5,130 nt of DNA from CAXGUU01 sp964012875 (GTDB taxonomy: Bacteria > Pseudomonadota > Gammaproteobacteria > Ga0077536), in NCBI GenBank assembly GCA_964012875.1, contig CAXGUU010000247.1, positions 1-5,130 of the forward strand, read 5' to 3'. The notes under the pieces are model-generated. The model was not told the DNA's origin. It did no database searches and saw nothing but the letters and a program-made list of their open reading frames with translations. The position numbers and the translations under genes are program-made. This document shows positions 1 to 5,130 of the stretch, piece after piece (the first letter of the stretch is position 1; each line of letters begins with the position of its first letter).

Positions 1-453
1 ATGTGCGATAAGGACGCCGGCAAGGCGGAAGACATGGCTCGCAAGTACATCGGCGGCTACTGGAACTCAGTGGTCAAGCACTACGAAATGACCAGTGATC
101 ATTTCGAATCCACCAAGGGCTATGAATACTACAAGGTCCTCAAGGAAAGCATCGACAATGATGGTCTGGACGCCATGTCCGAGTTTTTCATGAGCCTGCA
201 GATCTGGGGCACGCCGGAGCAATGCTATGAAAAGATAGTGGACATCCATTCTCGCACCGACTGCTGCGGCTTTACTGGTGTATTCAGCTACGCCGGGATG
301 ACGTCGCAAATGGCACAGGACAGCATGTCGCTGTTTGCTAGCGAGGTTGTACCGCAGCTGAAAGAACTGGGCGAACGGCCGCTGTTTGACCGTGAAGTCG
401 ATGGTCCTCCGGCCTTCATGCTGGGTGAGCAACAGGTGGCCTCAGCCGGCTGA
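1..453 (+). CDS. Luciferase-like (LLM class) flavin-dependent monooxygenase, C-terminal fragment
   Basis: This is the 3' part of a gene cut by the left edge; the reading frame is open from base 1 and stops at TGA 451-453. Family proteins are usually about 330-400 residues, so the 150 residues seen are the C-terminal third, and the ATG at base 1 is probably an internal methionine. Residues 69-72 (WGTP, followed by EQCYEKI) match the conserved GTP-E motif seen near the C-terminus of bacterial luciferase-like proteins. The stretch ending in LFASEVVPQLKEL (residues 111-123) matches the usual last helix. These cytosolic enzymes use reduced FMN or F420 to oxidise small organic substrates, typically by monooxygenation. 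The flavin-binding core lies outside the window, so the cofactor and substrate cannot be read. A strong terminator follows 24 nt after the stop, so this is the last gene of its transcript. Confidence 0.85.
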   Translation: MCDKDAGKAEDMARKYIGGYWNSVVKHYEMTSDHFESTKGYEYYKVLKESIDNDGLDAMSEFFMSLQIWGTPEQCYEKIVDIHSRTDCCGFTGVFSYAGMTSQMAQDSMSLFASEVVPQLKELGERPLFDREVDGPPAFMLGEQQVASAG

Positions 454-477
454 TTTCAACTTCAGCCTCACACATGG

Positions 478-513
478 AAAAGCCGCCACGGAACTGACCG
501 TGGCGGCTTTTTT
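478..513 (+). terminator. Rho-independent terminator, probably bidirectional
   Basis: A perfect 13-bp stem (478-490 pairs with 499-511, core AGCCGCCACG / CGTGGCGGCT) encloses an 8-nt loop (GAACTGAC, 491-498). On the + strand the stem runs into six T residues (508-513), a classic intrinsic terminator for the flavin monooxygenase gene. Read on the - strand, the hairpin is followed by only four T residues (complement of 478-481), so it may also end the convergent glutathione transferase transcript, less efficiently. Confidence 0.92.
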
Positions 514-529
514 GTGCCTAGCGCCTCGC

Positions 530-1180
530 CTATCCCGCCATTTTTGTCTCAGCGGAAGCCGGGTGCAGACTCGACTGCGCTGAAGGCAACGCATTCATCC
601 GTGCATACCAGGCGCCAATATTGCCGAGGTCAGTATCGACGGGCTGACCGATGTCCTTGCAGAAATCCATGCAGCAGAACAGGACCATATCCGCCGTCGT
701 CAGGGCATTACCGGCAACGAAATCGCGGCCATCCATAAGCCCGTCCAGCCACTCTCGCCCGGCACGGGCCTTGGCCTTCAAGCCGTCGGCTGCTTCCGGT
801 ATGCAGTAGAGGCGCTCGCGGAACAGGTCGAGCCCCTCAGCGAAACGAAAACCGTTGTACATGTGCTCGGTGATGTTGAGTTCGACGCGCCGGGTCCACA
901 TGCGCGTGTTGGCCCGCGCTTCGGGCGTACTGCCGATCAGGGCAGGCGTTGGATGCAGTTCTTCAAGGTATTCACAAATAGTAGTGGTCTCGGCAATCAC
1001 GCTACCGTCATCAAGTTCGAGCGCCGGCATCTGTCCACCCGGGTTTTTGGCGAGATAACTCTCACCGCGATTCTCAGCCCCCAGCAGATCGAGATCTTCC
1101 TGTGCCAGTTCGATCCTCTTTTCAGCCAGAAACATTCGCACCATGCGCGGATTCGGGCCGAAAGAATTCAATAGTTTCAT
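530..1180 (-). CDS. Glutathione S-transferase family protein
   Basis: The 216-residue product has the length and two-domain layout of a cytosolic glutathione S-transferase. The N-terminal thioredoxin-like domain (about 1-76) opens with MKLLNSFGPNPRMVRMFLAE, places the cis-proline in NPGGQMPAL (Pro52), and has the glutathione-contact acidic/hydroxyl pair Glu64-Thr65 in IAETTTICEYLEE. The all-helical C-terminal domain contains the family's N-capping box and hydrophobic staple in FVAGNALTTADMVLF (Thr161 to Asp164). Near the usual catalytic position there is Ser6 and no Cys or Tyr; which residue activates glutathione is not clear. Such enzymes conjugate or isomerise electrophiles with glutathione; the substrate is unknown. 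The start at 1180 is supported by AGGAG six nt upstream. It is transcribed alone, convergent to the flavin enzyme, from an apparent promoter at 1242-1271. Confidence 0.93.
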   Translation of the reverse strand: MKLLNSFGPNPRMVRMFLAEKRIELAQEDLDLLGAENRGESYLAKNPGGQMPALELDDGSVIAETTTICEYLEELHPTPALIGSTPEARANTRMWTRRVELNITEHMYNGFRFAEGLDLFRERLYCIPEAADGLKAKARAGREWLDGLMDGRDFVAGNALTTADMVLFCCMDFCKDIGQPVDTDLGNIGAWYARMNALPSAQSSLHPASAETKMAG

Positions 1181-1186
1181 CGTGTT

Positions 1187-1191
1187 CTCCT
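1187..1191 (-). promoter_or_regulatory. Shine-Dalgarno site of the glutathione transferase gene
   Basis: On the - strand AGGAG lies 6 nt before the ATG at 1180-1178, an optimal placement that fixes this start codon. Confidence 0.85.
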
Positions 1192-1241
1192 GGTGTTTCG
1201 GGGAGCAGCCGGAATCCCCAGCAGTTGAATTGTGACGGGCG

Positions 1242-1271
1242 GTTATACGGCCCGGATGCCCGAAGCGTCAA
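1242..1271 (-). promoter_or_regulatory. Probable sigma70 promoter of the glutathione transferase gene
   Basis: Read on the - strand, TTGACG (complement of 1266-1271) is followed after 18 bp by TATAAC (complement of 1242-1247). Each hexamer matches the sigma70 consensus in five of six positions. Transcription would begin near 1235 and give a leader of about 55 nt before the ATG. The placement just upstream of a gene with a good ribosome binding site supports the call, but it rests on motif inspection only. Confidence 0.6.
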
Positions 1272-1338
1272 CAAAATAATCTCCCTTAACGATAATAATT
1301 CGGAAACGTATTTATAATTTAGTTTATAAAAACATCAT

Positions 1339-1364
1339 TAATTATTGATAATTATAAATAATTA
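1339..1364. repeat. Two overlapping palindromes forming a candidate operator
   Basis: TAATTATTGATAATTA (1339-1354) and TAATTATAAATAATTA (1349-1364) are each perfect 7-2-7 inverted repeats with the same arms (TAATTAT / ATAATTA). The second starts exactly 10 bp, one helical turn, after the first, so the middle half-site is shared. They cover the -35 element and most of the spacer of the promoter at 1345-1373, the place where a repressor would act. TGATAAT at 1346-1352 resembles a half-site of the Fur box, but the downstream arm fits Fur only partly. In such AT-rich DNA part of this symmetry could be chance. Confidence 0.4.
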
Positions 1365-1373
1365 AAATATAAT
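1345..1373 (+). promoter_or_regulatory. Near-consensus sigma70 promoter for the secreted protein/hydroxylase unit
   Basis: TTGATA (1345-1350) and a perfect TATAAT (1368-1373) are separated by an ideal 17 bp. The DNA upstream (1311-1344) is almost pure A/T and could act as an UP element. Transcription would begin near 1380, leaving a leader of only about 24 nt before the ATG at 1404. The whole 1311-1380 stretch has about 7 G or C bases in 70, in strong contrast to the flanking genes. Overlapping palindromes suggest the promoter is regulated. Confidence 0.75.
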
Positions 1374-1403
1374 CAGTCTAATTTCTACGTTTGGTTCCGC
1401 TTT

Positions 1404-2048
1404 ATGCACCTCTGTGTTGGGCTCATTTTCAGCCTTCTAGCGATCTCAATGTCGAGCGCAGCCGATGATCTGGAAAATCCCGGGGTGGTCACCGAAACGT
1501 GCCCCGCCCTCGACACCGAATTACCGCTCGCCACCGAATATGGCTCGGCCGGCATTATGAAGAATCTGGCTGAAAGCCCGGATTCGATTCGTGCCATTGC
1601 AGCGCGCCTCCTCGATGCGGCCCTAACAACGGAAATCGGCATCAATGAAAGCGGGTGTGCCGGCAATTGCGCTGTTCGGCCCCAATCGGACGTGGTCTAT
1701 CGCGTCGCACCCGTTGCTTTTCTGGCGACAGAAAAGCAGAACCAGATCTGTCTGTCGTTCGAAGATCAGACCAGCCGTTTTCCAATGCGCTTTAAGAACC
1801 GTAGTTTCGACTCGATTCAAGCGGTAACGGAATGGATTACCGATTTTTCGCAGGGTCGGGGCGACGACGGCAAGCACCTCTATGAACAATGCAGCTCCAA
1901 CTGCAGTCCCCGCTACACCTTCAATATCAGCAAGCGCAGAGAGGGCTACCGCGTCGACGCCGATGTGCTGTGCGGACTTGCCCGCGATCGCGATAACGAT
2001 CAATATCTGATATCCACTTCCCTGCGACGCATCTGCCCTAACGGTTAA
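1404..2048 (+). CDS. Exported cysteine-rich protein of unknown function
   Basis: I do not recognise a named family. The 214-residue product begins with a hydrophobic segment (residues 3-15) ending in SMSSAAD, which fits a Sec signal peptide cleaved after Ala19 or Ala20; the n-region is short and carries no Lys or Arg, which is slightly atypical. The mature part (about 194 residues) has eight cysteines at 33, 85, 89, 116, 163, 167, 190 and 211, an even number consistent with four disulfides in the periplasm. Two pairs share a C-x3-C spacing: GCAGNC (85-89) and QCSSNC (163-167). The start is the only usable one: no in-frame ATG, GTG or TTG lies between the promoter and 1404. No clear Shine-Dalgarno precedes it. 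The membrane hydroxylase gene follows after 5 nt, so the two are probably co-transcribed and may act together; that partnership is inferred from position only. Confidence 0.75.
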   Translation: MHLCVGLIFSLLAISMSSAADDLENPGVVTETCPALDTELPLATEYGSAGIMKNLAESPDSIRAIAARLLDAALTTEIGINESGCAGNCAVRPQSDVVYRVAPVAFLATEKQNQICLSFEDQTSRFPMRFKNRSFDSIQAVTEWITDFSQGRGDDGKHLYEQCSSNCSPRYTFNISKRREGYRVDADVLCGLARDRDNDQYLISTSLRRICPNG

Positions 2049-2053
2049 GCGCA

Positions 2054-2989
2054 TTGACCGGTTCAAGCTCCCCGGCCGCCGAACATCAACCGGCTACACC
2101 GGCCATTGGCATCGATTATGCCAACCAACTGCTGCGATTGCTGGCCTGGCCCGCACTGCTCGTGAGCTGCTGCGCTATCCTTGCTATCGGATTCAACCGC
2201 GAAGCGGAAACGCTCTACTTCAACCTGTCCTATGCGTGGATCATCGGCTGGCTGATTCTGGCAGAACGAAAACTGGGTTACCGCGGCCGCTGGCAAAAAC
2301 CTGATGGCCAGTTAAGAGTCGACTTGAGCCACACGCTCCTGAACAAAGGCTTGGTGCAACTGTTGATTGTCACGCTGATCGGGGCGGGCGCTCTGGACGA
2401 TCGCGAGCCGGGTTTCTCCGCCGGCTACCCGATTACGCTCCAAATCCTCCTCGGCTTGTTAACGGCCGAATTCGGACTCTATTGGGCCCATCGCATCGCC
2501 CACGAATGGCCGCCATTGTGGCGCTTTCATGCAGTGCACCACAGCGTGCGGAAGCTGTGGCTGGTCAATACTGGCCGGTTCCATTTCGTCGATTCGTGTG
2601 CCAGCGTCATCGCGAGTAGCGTATTTTTGCTCTTAAGCGGCGTCAGCATGGACGCGATTGTTTGGATCTCGGCGATCACGGCCTACATCGGCATCCTCAC
2701 CCATTGCAATGTCGACATGCGCTGCGGCGCCCTGAGCTACGTCTTCAATACCCCGCAGCTTCATCGCTGGCATCATTCAACTGACCCGGCCATCGGCAAC
2801 AATAACTACGGCGAAAACCTGATGCTGTGGGATCAGCTGTTCGACACCTTCTATTTCAAACCACGCGCACACGTTCAGGCCATCGGCATTAGCGAACGCA
2901 TGCCCGCAAGTTTCGGCGGTCAGTTGTGGGCGCCGTTCGTGTGGAAGCGATATCAGGCCGGGCCGGGCGATGCGGCGGCCGATCTGTAA
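2054..2989 (+). CDS. Membrane fatty acid hydroxylase / sterol desaturase family diiron enzyme
   Basis: The 311-residue product has the histidine signature of the fatty acid hydroxylase superfamily (PF04116 type): HRIAH (146-150, H-x3-H), HAVHH (159-163, H-x2-HH) and HRWHH (237-241, H-x2-HH), with further conserved-looking His177 and His217. These bind two irons that use O2 to hydroxylate or desaturate lipids. Hydrophobic segments at about 31-47, 53-70, 98-113, 126-145, 181-197 and 200-217 place it in the inner membrane with the His boxes facing the cytosol. The superfamily includes sterol and carotenoid enzymes and the ornithine-lipid hydroxylase OlsE; the exact substrate cannot be read here. 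The start is a TTG only 5 nt after the previous stop (an in-frame stop at 2039-2041 prevents extension), with no good Shine-Dalgarno, suggesting translational coupling. The last 37 bp overlap the convergent gene. Confidence 0.9.
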   Translation: MTGSSSPAAEHQPATPAIGIDYANQLLRLLAWPALLVSCCAILAIGFNREAETLYFNLSYAWIIGWLILAERKLGYRGRWQKPDGQLRVDLSHTLLNKGLVQLLIVTLIGAGALDDREPGFSAGYPITLQILLGLLTAEFGLYWAHRIAHEWPPLWRFHAVHHSVRKLWLVNTGRFHFVDSCASVIASSVFLLLSGVSMDAIVWISAITAYIGILTHCNVDMRCGALSYVFNTPQLHRWHHSTDPAIGNNNYGENLMLWDQLFDTFYFKPRAHVQAIGISERMPASFGGQLWAPFVWKRYQAGPGDAAADL

Positions 2990-3801
2990 CGTCGGTTCTG
3001 GTGCCGTAACAGCCACCAGAAGGCGCCACCGACCAGCGGAATCATCCTGTTGCGGGGACTCAGGCCCAACGCCACCCCGATCATATAGACCAGTGTCCGC
3101 ACATGGTTGGGTCGGTACATCCCTGTGGCGATACCCTGGTAGGTACCCGCGCAGGTCGCGCGATCGTAAGGCCGGTGTTCGCGCTCATTGAGGTGATTGG
3201 CACTGTACCAGGCATAACCGAATTCGTCGTCCGAGGCTTCGAAAACACGCCCCAGCGCCACTTTCAGTCTGGACCAGACACTCAGGCGCGGGTATCGCGC
3301 CGCGTGCCGCTTGAACAAGCGATAGTGCTGAGACTCATCCTGCGCGATACGAGTACAAATCTGCCTGAGCACGGGTTCGCGGGTGAAATCTCGAATGGCA
3401 GAATAAAACGAACAGGTGCCCGACTCGACCACGCAACGCGCCAGCAATTCACCGGCACGTGAACCGCGCACGGAATATTCGCTATCCAAAGGCAATCGGT
3501 ACACTTCACGAAAATACGCAAGACTCGCGGCGAAATCGAAATCCGGGTCCATGAGCTCCGCCCATCGGCCCAGTGCAGCGCCATGTTGCGCCTCTTCAAC
3601 GCCCCAAAGGTCGGCGGCAGCAAGAAATTCGACATCGTCCGGGAAGACGTTGTGCAGGTAGGTCACGTAGTCCTCACTGTTGGCTTCAACCAGCGCTGCC
3701 GTCTTGACCGCAGCCAACAGGTCGGAGGACACAGTTTCCGGCTGCAGCTGCGACCAGTTAATGTCCTCCATTGTCCAATGTGACGTTCTGGGCTGATTCA
3801 T
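2953..3801 (-). CDS. Ferritin-like diiron protein, acyl-ACP desaturase-like
   Basis: The 282-residue product carries the two E-x2-H motifs of soluble four-helix diiron proteins: EEAQH (Glu70, His73) and DESQH (Glu156, His159). Glu126 (VVESG) and Glu39 or Glu43 (VEANSED) are the likely remaining ligands. The context EEAQHG / DESQHY parallels the EENRHG / DEKRH boxes of plant stearoyl-ACP desaturase, and the 86-residue spacing between the two motif glutamates equals that of the plant enzyme as I remember it. A role in O2-dependent desaturation or oxidation of an acyl chain is therefore likely; another ferritin-like oxidase is possible. The region 236-265 holds two hydrophobic stretches followed by a basic tail, which may bind membrane. 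The ATG at 3801 has only a weak ribosome site; Met11 (3771) is an alternative. The 3' end overlaps the membrane hydroxylase gene tail to tail, and the 5' end faces the acyltransferase gene. Confidence 0.8.
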   Translation of the reverse strand: MNQPRTSHWTMEDINWSQLQPETVSSDLLAAVKTAALVEANSEDYVTYLHNVFPDDVEFLAAADLWGVEEAQHGAALGRWAELMDPDFDFAASLAYFREVYRLPLDSEYSVRGSRAGELLARCVVESGTCSFYSAIRDFTREPVLRQICTRIAQDESQHYRLFKRHAARYPRLSVWSRLKVALGRVFEASDDEFGYAWYSANHLNEREHRPYDRATCAGTYQGIATGMYRPNHVRTLVYMIGVALGLSPRNRMIPLVGGAFWWLLRHQNRRYRSAAASPGPA

Positions 3802-4005
3802 AAACTAACCACGAAATTTCTTCTTGCTGCCGCCAGAACCTGTATGATCGAAGTGGACTTACGGCCGTTTTGCCCGGACGGTAGGCGCTGACAGCAGACC
3901 GGAACAATGATTCCGTCCCCGGCGCCGGGTGAGAGACGCAACCGCTTCGCAAGTTTACCAACCGTGGCGTCCGGGTGAACAACCCATGAAATTGAGGGCA
4001 ACTTA
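3802..4005. other. Divergent intergenic region between the diiron gene and the acyltransferase gene
   Basis: These 204 bp should contain promoters for both neighbours. I see no convincing -35/-10 pair on either strand. TATGAT at 3843-3848 (+) is a possible -10, but the best upstream TTGCTG (3824-3829) is only 13 bp away. A perfect 12-nt palindrome CCCGGCGCCGGG lies at 3918-3929, and a small inverted repeat GGAA/TTCC at 3901-3914. Reading frames on the - strand across this region overlap the acyltransferase start and show no family features. Confidence 0.5.
3994..3998 (+). promoter_or_regulatory. Shine-Dalgarno site of the acyltransferase gene
   Basis: GAGGG lies 7 nt before the ATG at 4006. 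This favours 4006 over the in-frame ATG at 4033, whose GGAG (4027-4030) is only 2 nt away. Confidence 0.7.
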
Positions 4006-5130
4006 ATGGACGAGGACGAGTCAAACGGAGCCATGGCACTCGATCGACACCATTTCTCTATTACCCCTTATCTGCCGGGACGCCTCGGATTTCTGCGGGC
4101 ACCGGTCGGACAAATCATCAACAAGGTGCTGGGCCTCGACAGTCTCAATGCTGTCTATACGGATATTCCCCATCATCTTGATGCGGCAAGTTTCGCGCGC
4201 TGCACGCTGGACCGGGTTGGGGTCGACGTCACCATAGACCCGGAGTCACTGAGCCACATTCCGACCGAAGGCCCATGTATCGTGGTCGCCAACCACCCCC
4301 ACGGCGCACTCGATGGCGTCGGCATCATTGACATTCTGTGCCGCCACCGACCGGATGTGCGCGTCATGGCCAATCACCTGCTGAATCACTTCGAAGAGTT
4401 GCGCTCGGTGTTCATTGGCGTCGATCCGTTCGATAACCCCGCGGCGCGACGCTTTAACATCAGCGCGGTCCGCGACGCCCTGAAATGGCTCAAGCAGGGC
4501 GGGTTGCTTATGCTGTTTCCAGGTGGGGAAGTATCGAGCTTCAACCTGCGCCAGCGACGCATCATCGATCCGGATTGGGACTCAGGCGTTGGCTGGCTGG
4601 TCGAAAAGAGCGCAGCGCCGGTCGTTCCAGCATTTATCGGCGGGCGCAACAGCTACCTGTTCCAAGCCGCCGGCTTGCTTCACCCGGCATTCCGTACCGC
4701 CATGCTGGTCCGGGAAATGGTCAACCACCGGGGCTCGGTCATTAAGGTTAAATGCGGCAAGCCGATTGAAGCAGAAACCCTGGGGATGTTGGGTGGGCGC
4801 GCAGCCATTGCGCCGTTTCTGCAAACTGCAACCTACCTCGTCAACGCGCGAAACTACTATCGTAAACCGATGCGCTTCGGTTCGCTCGAGCGGCGTCGGC
4901 CTAGCGACGCACCGCTGAGAAGCCCGATCGCGGCGGACACGCTAGGGCAGGAGGTCAGGGCGCTGCCGGCTGAGCAGCAACTGCTTGTCAGCGGGAATCG
5001 CCAGGAGGTCTGGTATGCACGTGCGGAACAAATTCCGTGGCTCCTACAGGAGATTGGGCGTCTGCGTGAACTGAGTTTTCGGCAGGTTGGCGAAGGTACC
5101 GGGAAAGCAGCCGATCTCGACTTGTTCGAT
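4006..5130 (+). CDS. Lysophospholipid acyltransferase fused to a GNAT-type N-acyltransferase (OlsF-like), 3' end missing
   Basis: The frame is open for 375 codons and runs off the right edge. Residues about 85-255 form a PlsC-like acyltransferase domain: block I is ANHPHGALDG (His97, Asp103, with five residues between instead of the usual four), block III is FPGGEVSS (171-178), and block IV is VVPAFI (206-211, Pro208). From about residue 335 a second domain begins (VWYARAEQIPWLLQEIGRLRELSFRQ, then VGEGTG and DLDLFD), which resembles the start of the OlsB/hemolysin-like N-acyltransferase domain of the GNAT superfamily. This order of domains is that of OlsF, in which the C-terminal domain N-acylates ornithine and the N-terminal domain adds the second, ester-linked acyl chain. 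Such proteins are roughly 570-600 residues, so about 200 are outside the window. The acceptor (ornithine, glycine or another amino compound) cannot be told from sequence. It acts at the inner membrane face. The ATG at 4006 has the better Shine-Dalgarno; an in-frame stop at 3976-3978 limits extension. Confidence 0.85.
   Translation, partial: MDEDESNGAMALDRHHFSITPYLPGRLGFLRAPVGQIINKVLGLDSLNAVYTDIPHHLDAASFARCTLDRVGVDVTIDPESLSHIPTEGPCIVVANHPHGALDGVGIIDILCRHRPDVRVMANHLLNHFEELRSVFIGVDPFDNPAARRFNISAVRDALKWLKQGGLLMLFPGGEVSSFNLRQRRIIDPDWDSGVGWLVEKSAAPVVPAFIGGRNSYLFQAAGLLHPAFRTAMLVREMVNHRGSVIKVKCGKPIEAETLGMLGGRAAIAPFLQTATYLVNARNYYRKPMRFGSLERRRPSDAPLRSPIAADTLGQEVRALPAEQQLLVSGNRQEVWYARAEQIPWLLQEIGRLRELSFRQVGEGTGKAADLDLFD

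Noticed and set aside
67..432. 121-codon open frame on the - strand inside the flavin monooxygenase gene
   Set aside because: It lies fully antisense to a gene with clear family motifs and its translation shows no domain; it is a frame shadow in GC-rich DNA.
1623..2066. 147-codon open frame on the - strand opposite the cysteine-rich protein gene
   Set aside because: The + strand frame has a signal peptide, paired cysteines, a near-consensus promoter and a coupled downstream gene; the - strand frame has none of these.
2054..2989. Assignment of the membrane diiron enzyme as a true sterol desaturase
   Set aside because: The His boxes define only the superfamily; nothing in the window points to sterol synthesis, while the neighbouring acyltransferase suggests a lipid substrate.
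3824..3848. TTGCTG ... TATGAT as a promoter for the acyltransferase gene
   Set aside because: The spacer is only 13 bp, too short for a normal sigma70 promoter.
3872..3976. 8-bp inverted repeat (CCCGGACG / CGTCCGGG) about 90 bp apart in the divergent spacer
   Set aside because: Short, distant and GC-rich; expected by chance in this composition.
3758..4039. Open frames of 78-93 codons on the - strand across the divergent spacer
   Set aside because: They overlap the starts of both real neighbours, show no recognisable domain or hydrophobic pattern, and lack a good ribosome site.
4523..4918. 131-codon + strand frame inside the acyltransferase gene
   Set aside because: It is out of frame with the PlsC motifs of the long open frame, and its composition is that of a shifted frame.

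Overview
The window reads as a stretch of proteobacterial chromosome, most likely from a gammaproteobacterium. The coding regions are GC-rich, genes are tightly packed on both strands, sigma70-type promoters are recognisable, and the protein families (luciferase-like monooxygenase, glutathione transferase, diiron lipid enzymes, fused lipid acyltransferase) fit that group. No rRNA, tRNA, CRISPR array, insertion sequence or phage gene is visible. The taxonomic placement is an inference from gene content, not from a marker gene.

Left part (1-1403). The 3' end of a luciferase-like flavin monooxygenase gene runs in from the left edge on the + strand and ends at 453. A strong 13-bp hairpin with a T-run (478-513) separates it from a convergent glutathione S-transferase gene on the - strand (530-1180). 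That gene has its own good Shine-Dalgarno and a plausible -35/-10 pair. A very AT-rich intergenic patch follows (about 1268-1390; 1311-1380 is only about 10% G+C). It carries a near-consensus + strand promoter (TTGATA, 17 bp, TATAAT) and, on top of it, two overlapping 16-nt palindromes offset by 10 bp.

Middle (1404-3801). The AT-rich promoter drives a probable two-gene unit: an exported, cysteine-rich protein of unknown function (1404-2048), then a membrane fatty acid hydroxylase/sterol desaturase family enzyme (2054-2989) that starts with TTG only 5 nt after the preceding stop codon. Convergent to it, and overlapping it by 37 bp, is a - strand gene (2953-3801) for a ferritin-like diiron protein. 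That protein resembles soluble acyl-ACP desaturases.

Right part (3802-5130). A 204-bp divergent intergenic region separates the diiron gene from a + strand acyltransferase gene (4006 to beyond the right edge). The visible part has a complete PlsC-like domain followed by the beginning of a GNAT-type N-acyltransferase domain. This is the layout of the bifunctional ornithine lipid synthase OlsF.

Taken together, 2054-5130 looks like a lipid-modifying neighbourhood: an amino-acid lipid synthase candidate, a membrane hydroxylase of the superfamily that includes the ornithine-lipid hydroxylase OlsE, and an acyl-ACP desaturase-like enzyme. That pathway link is an inference from family membership and gene proximity.
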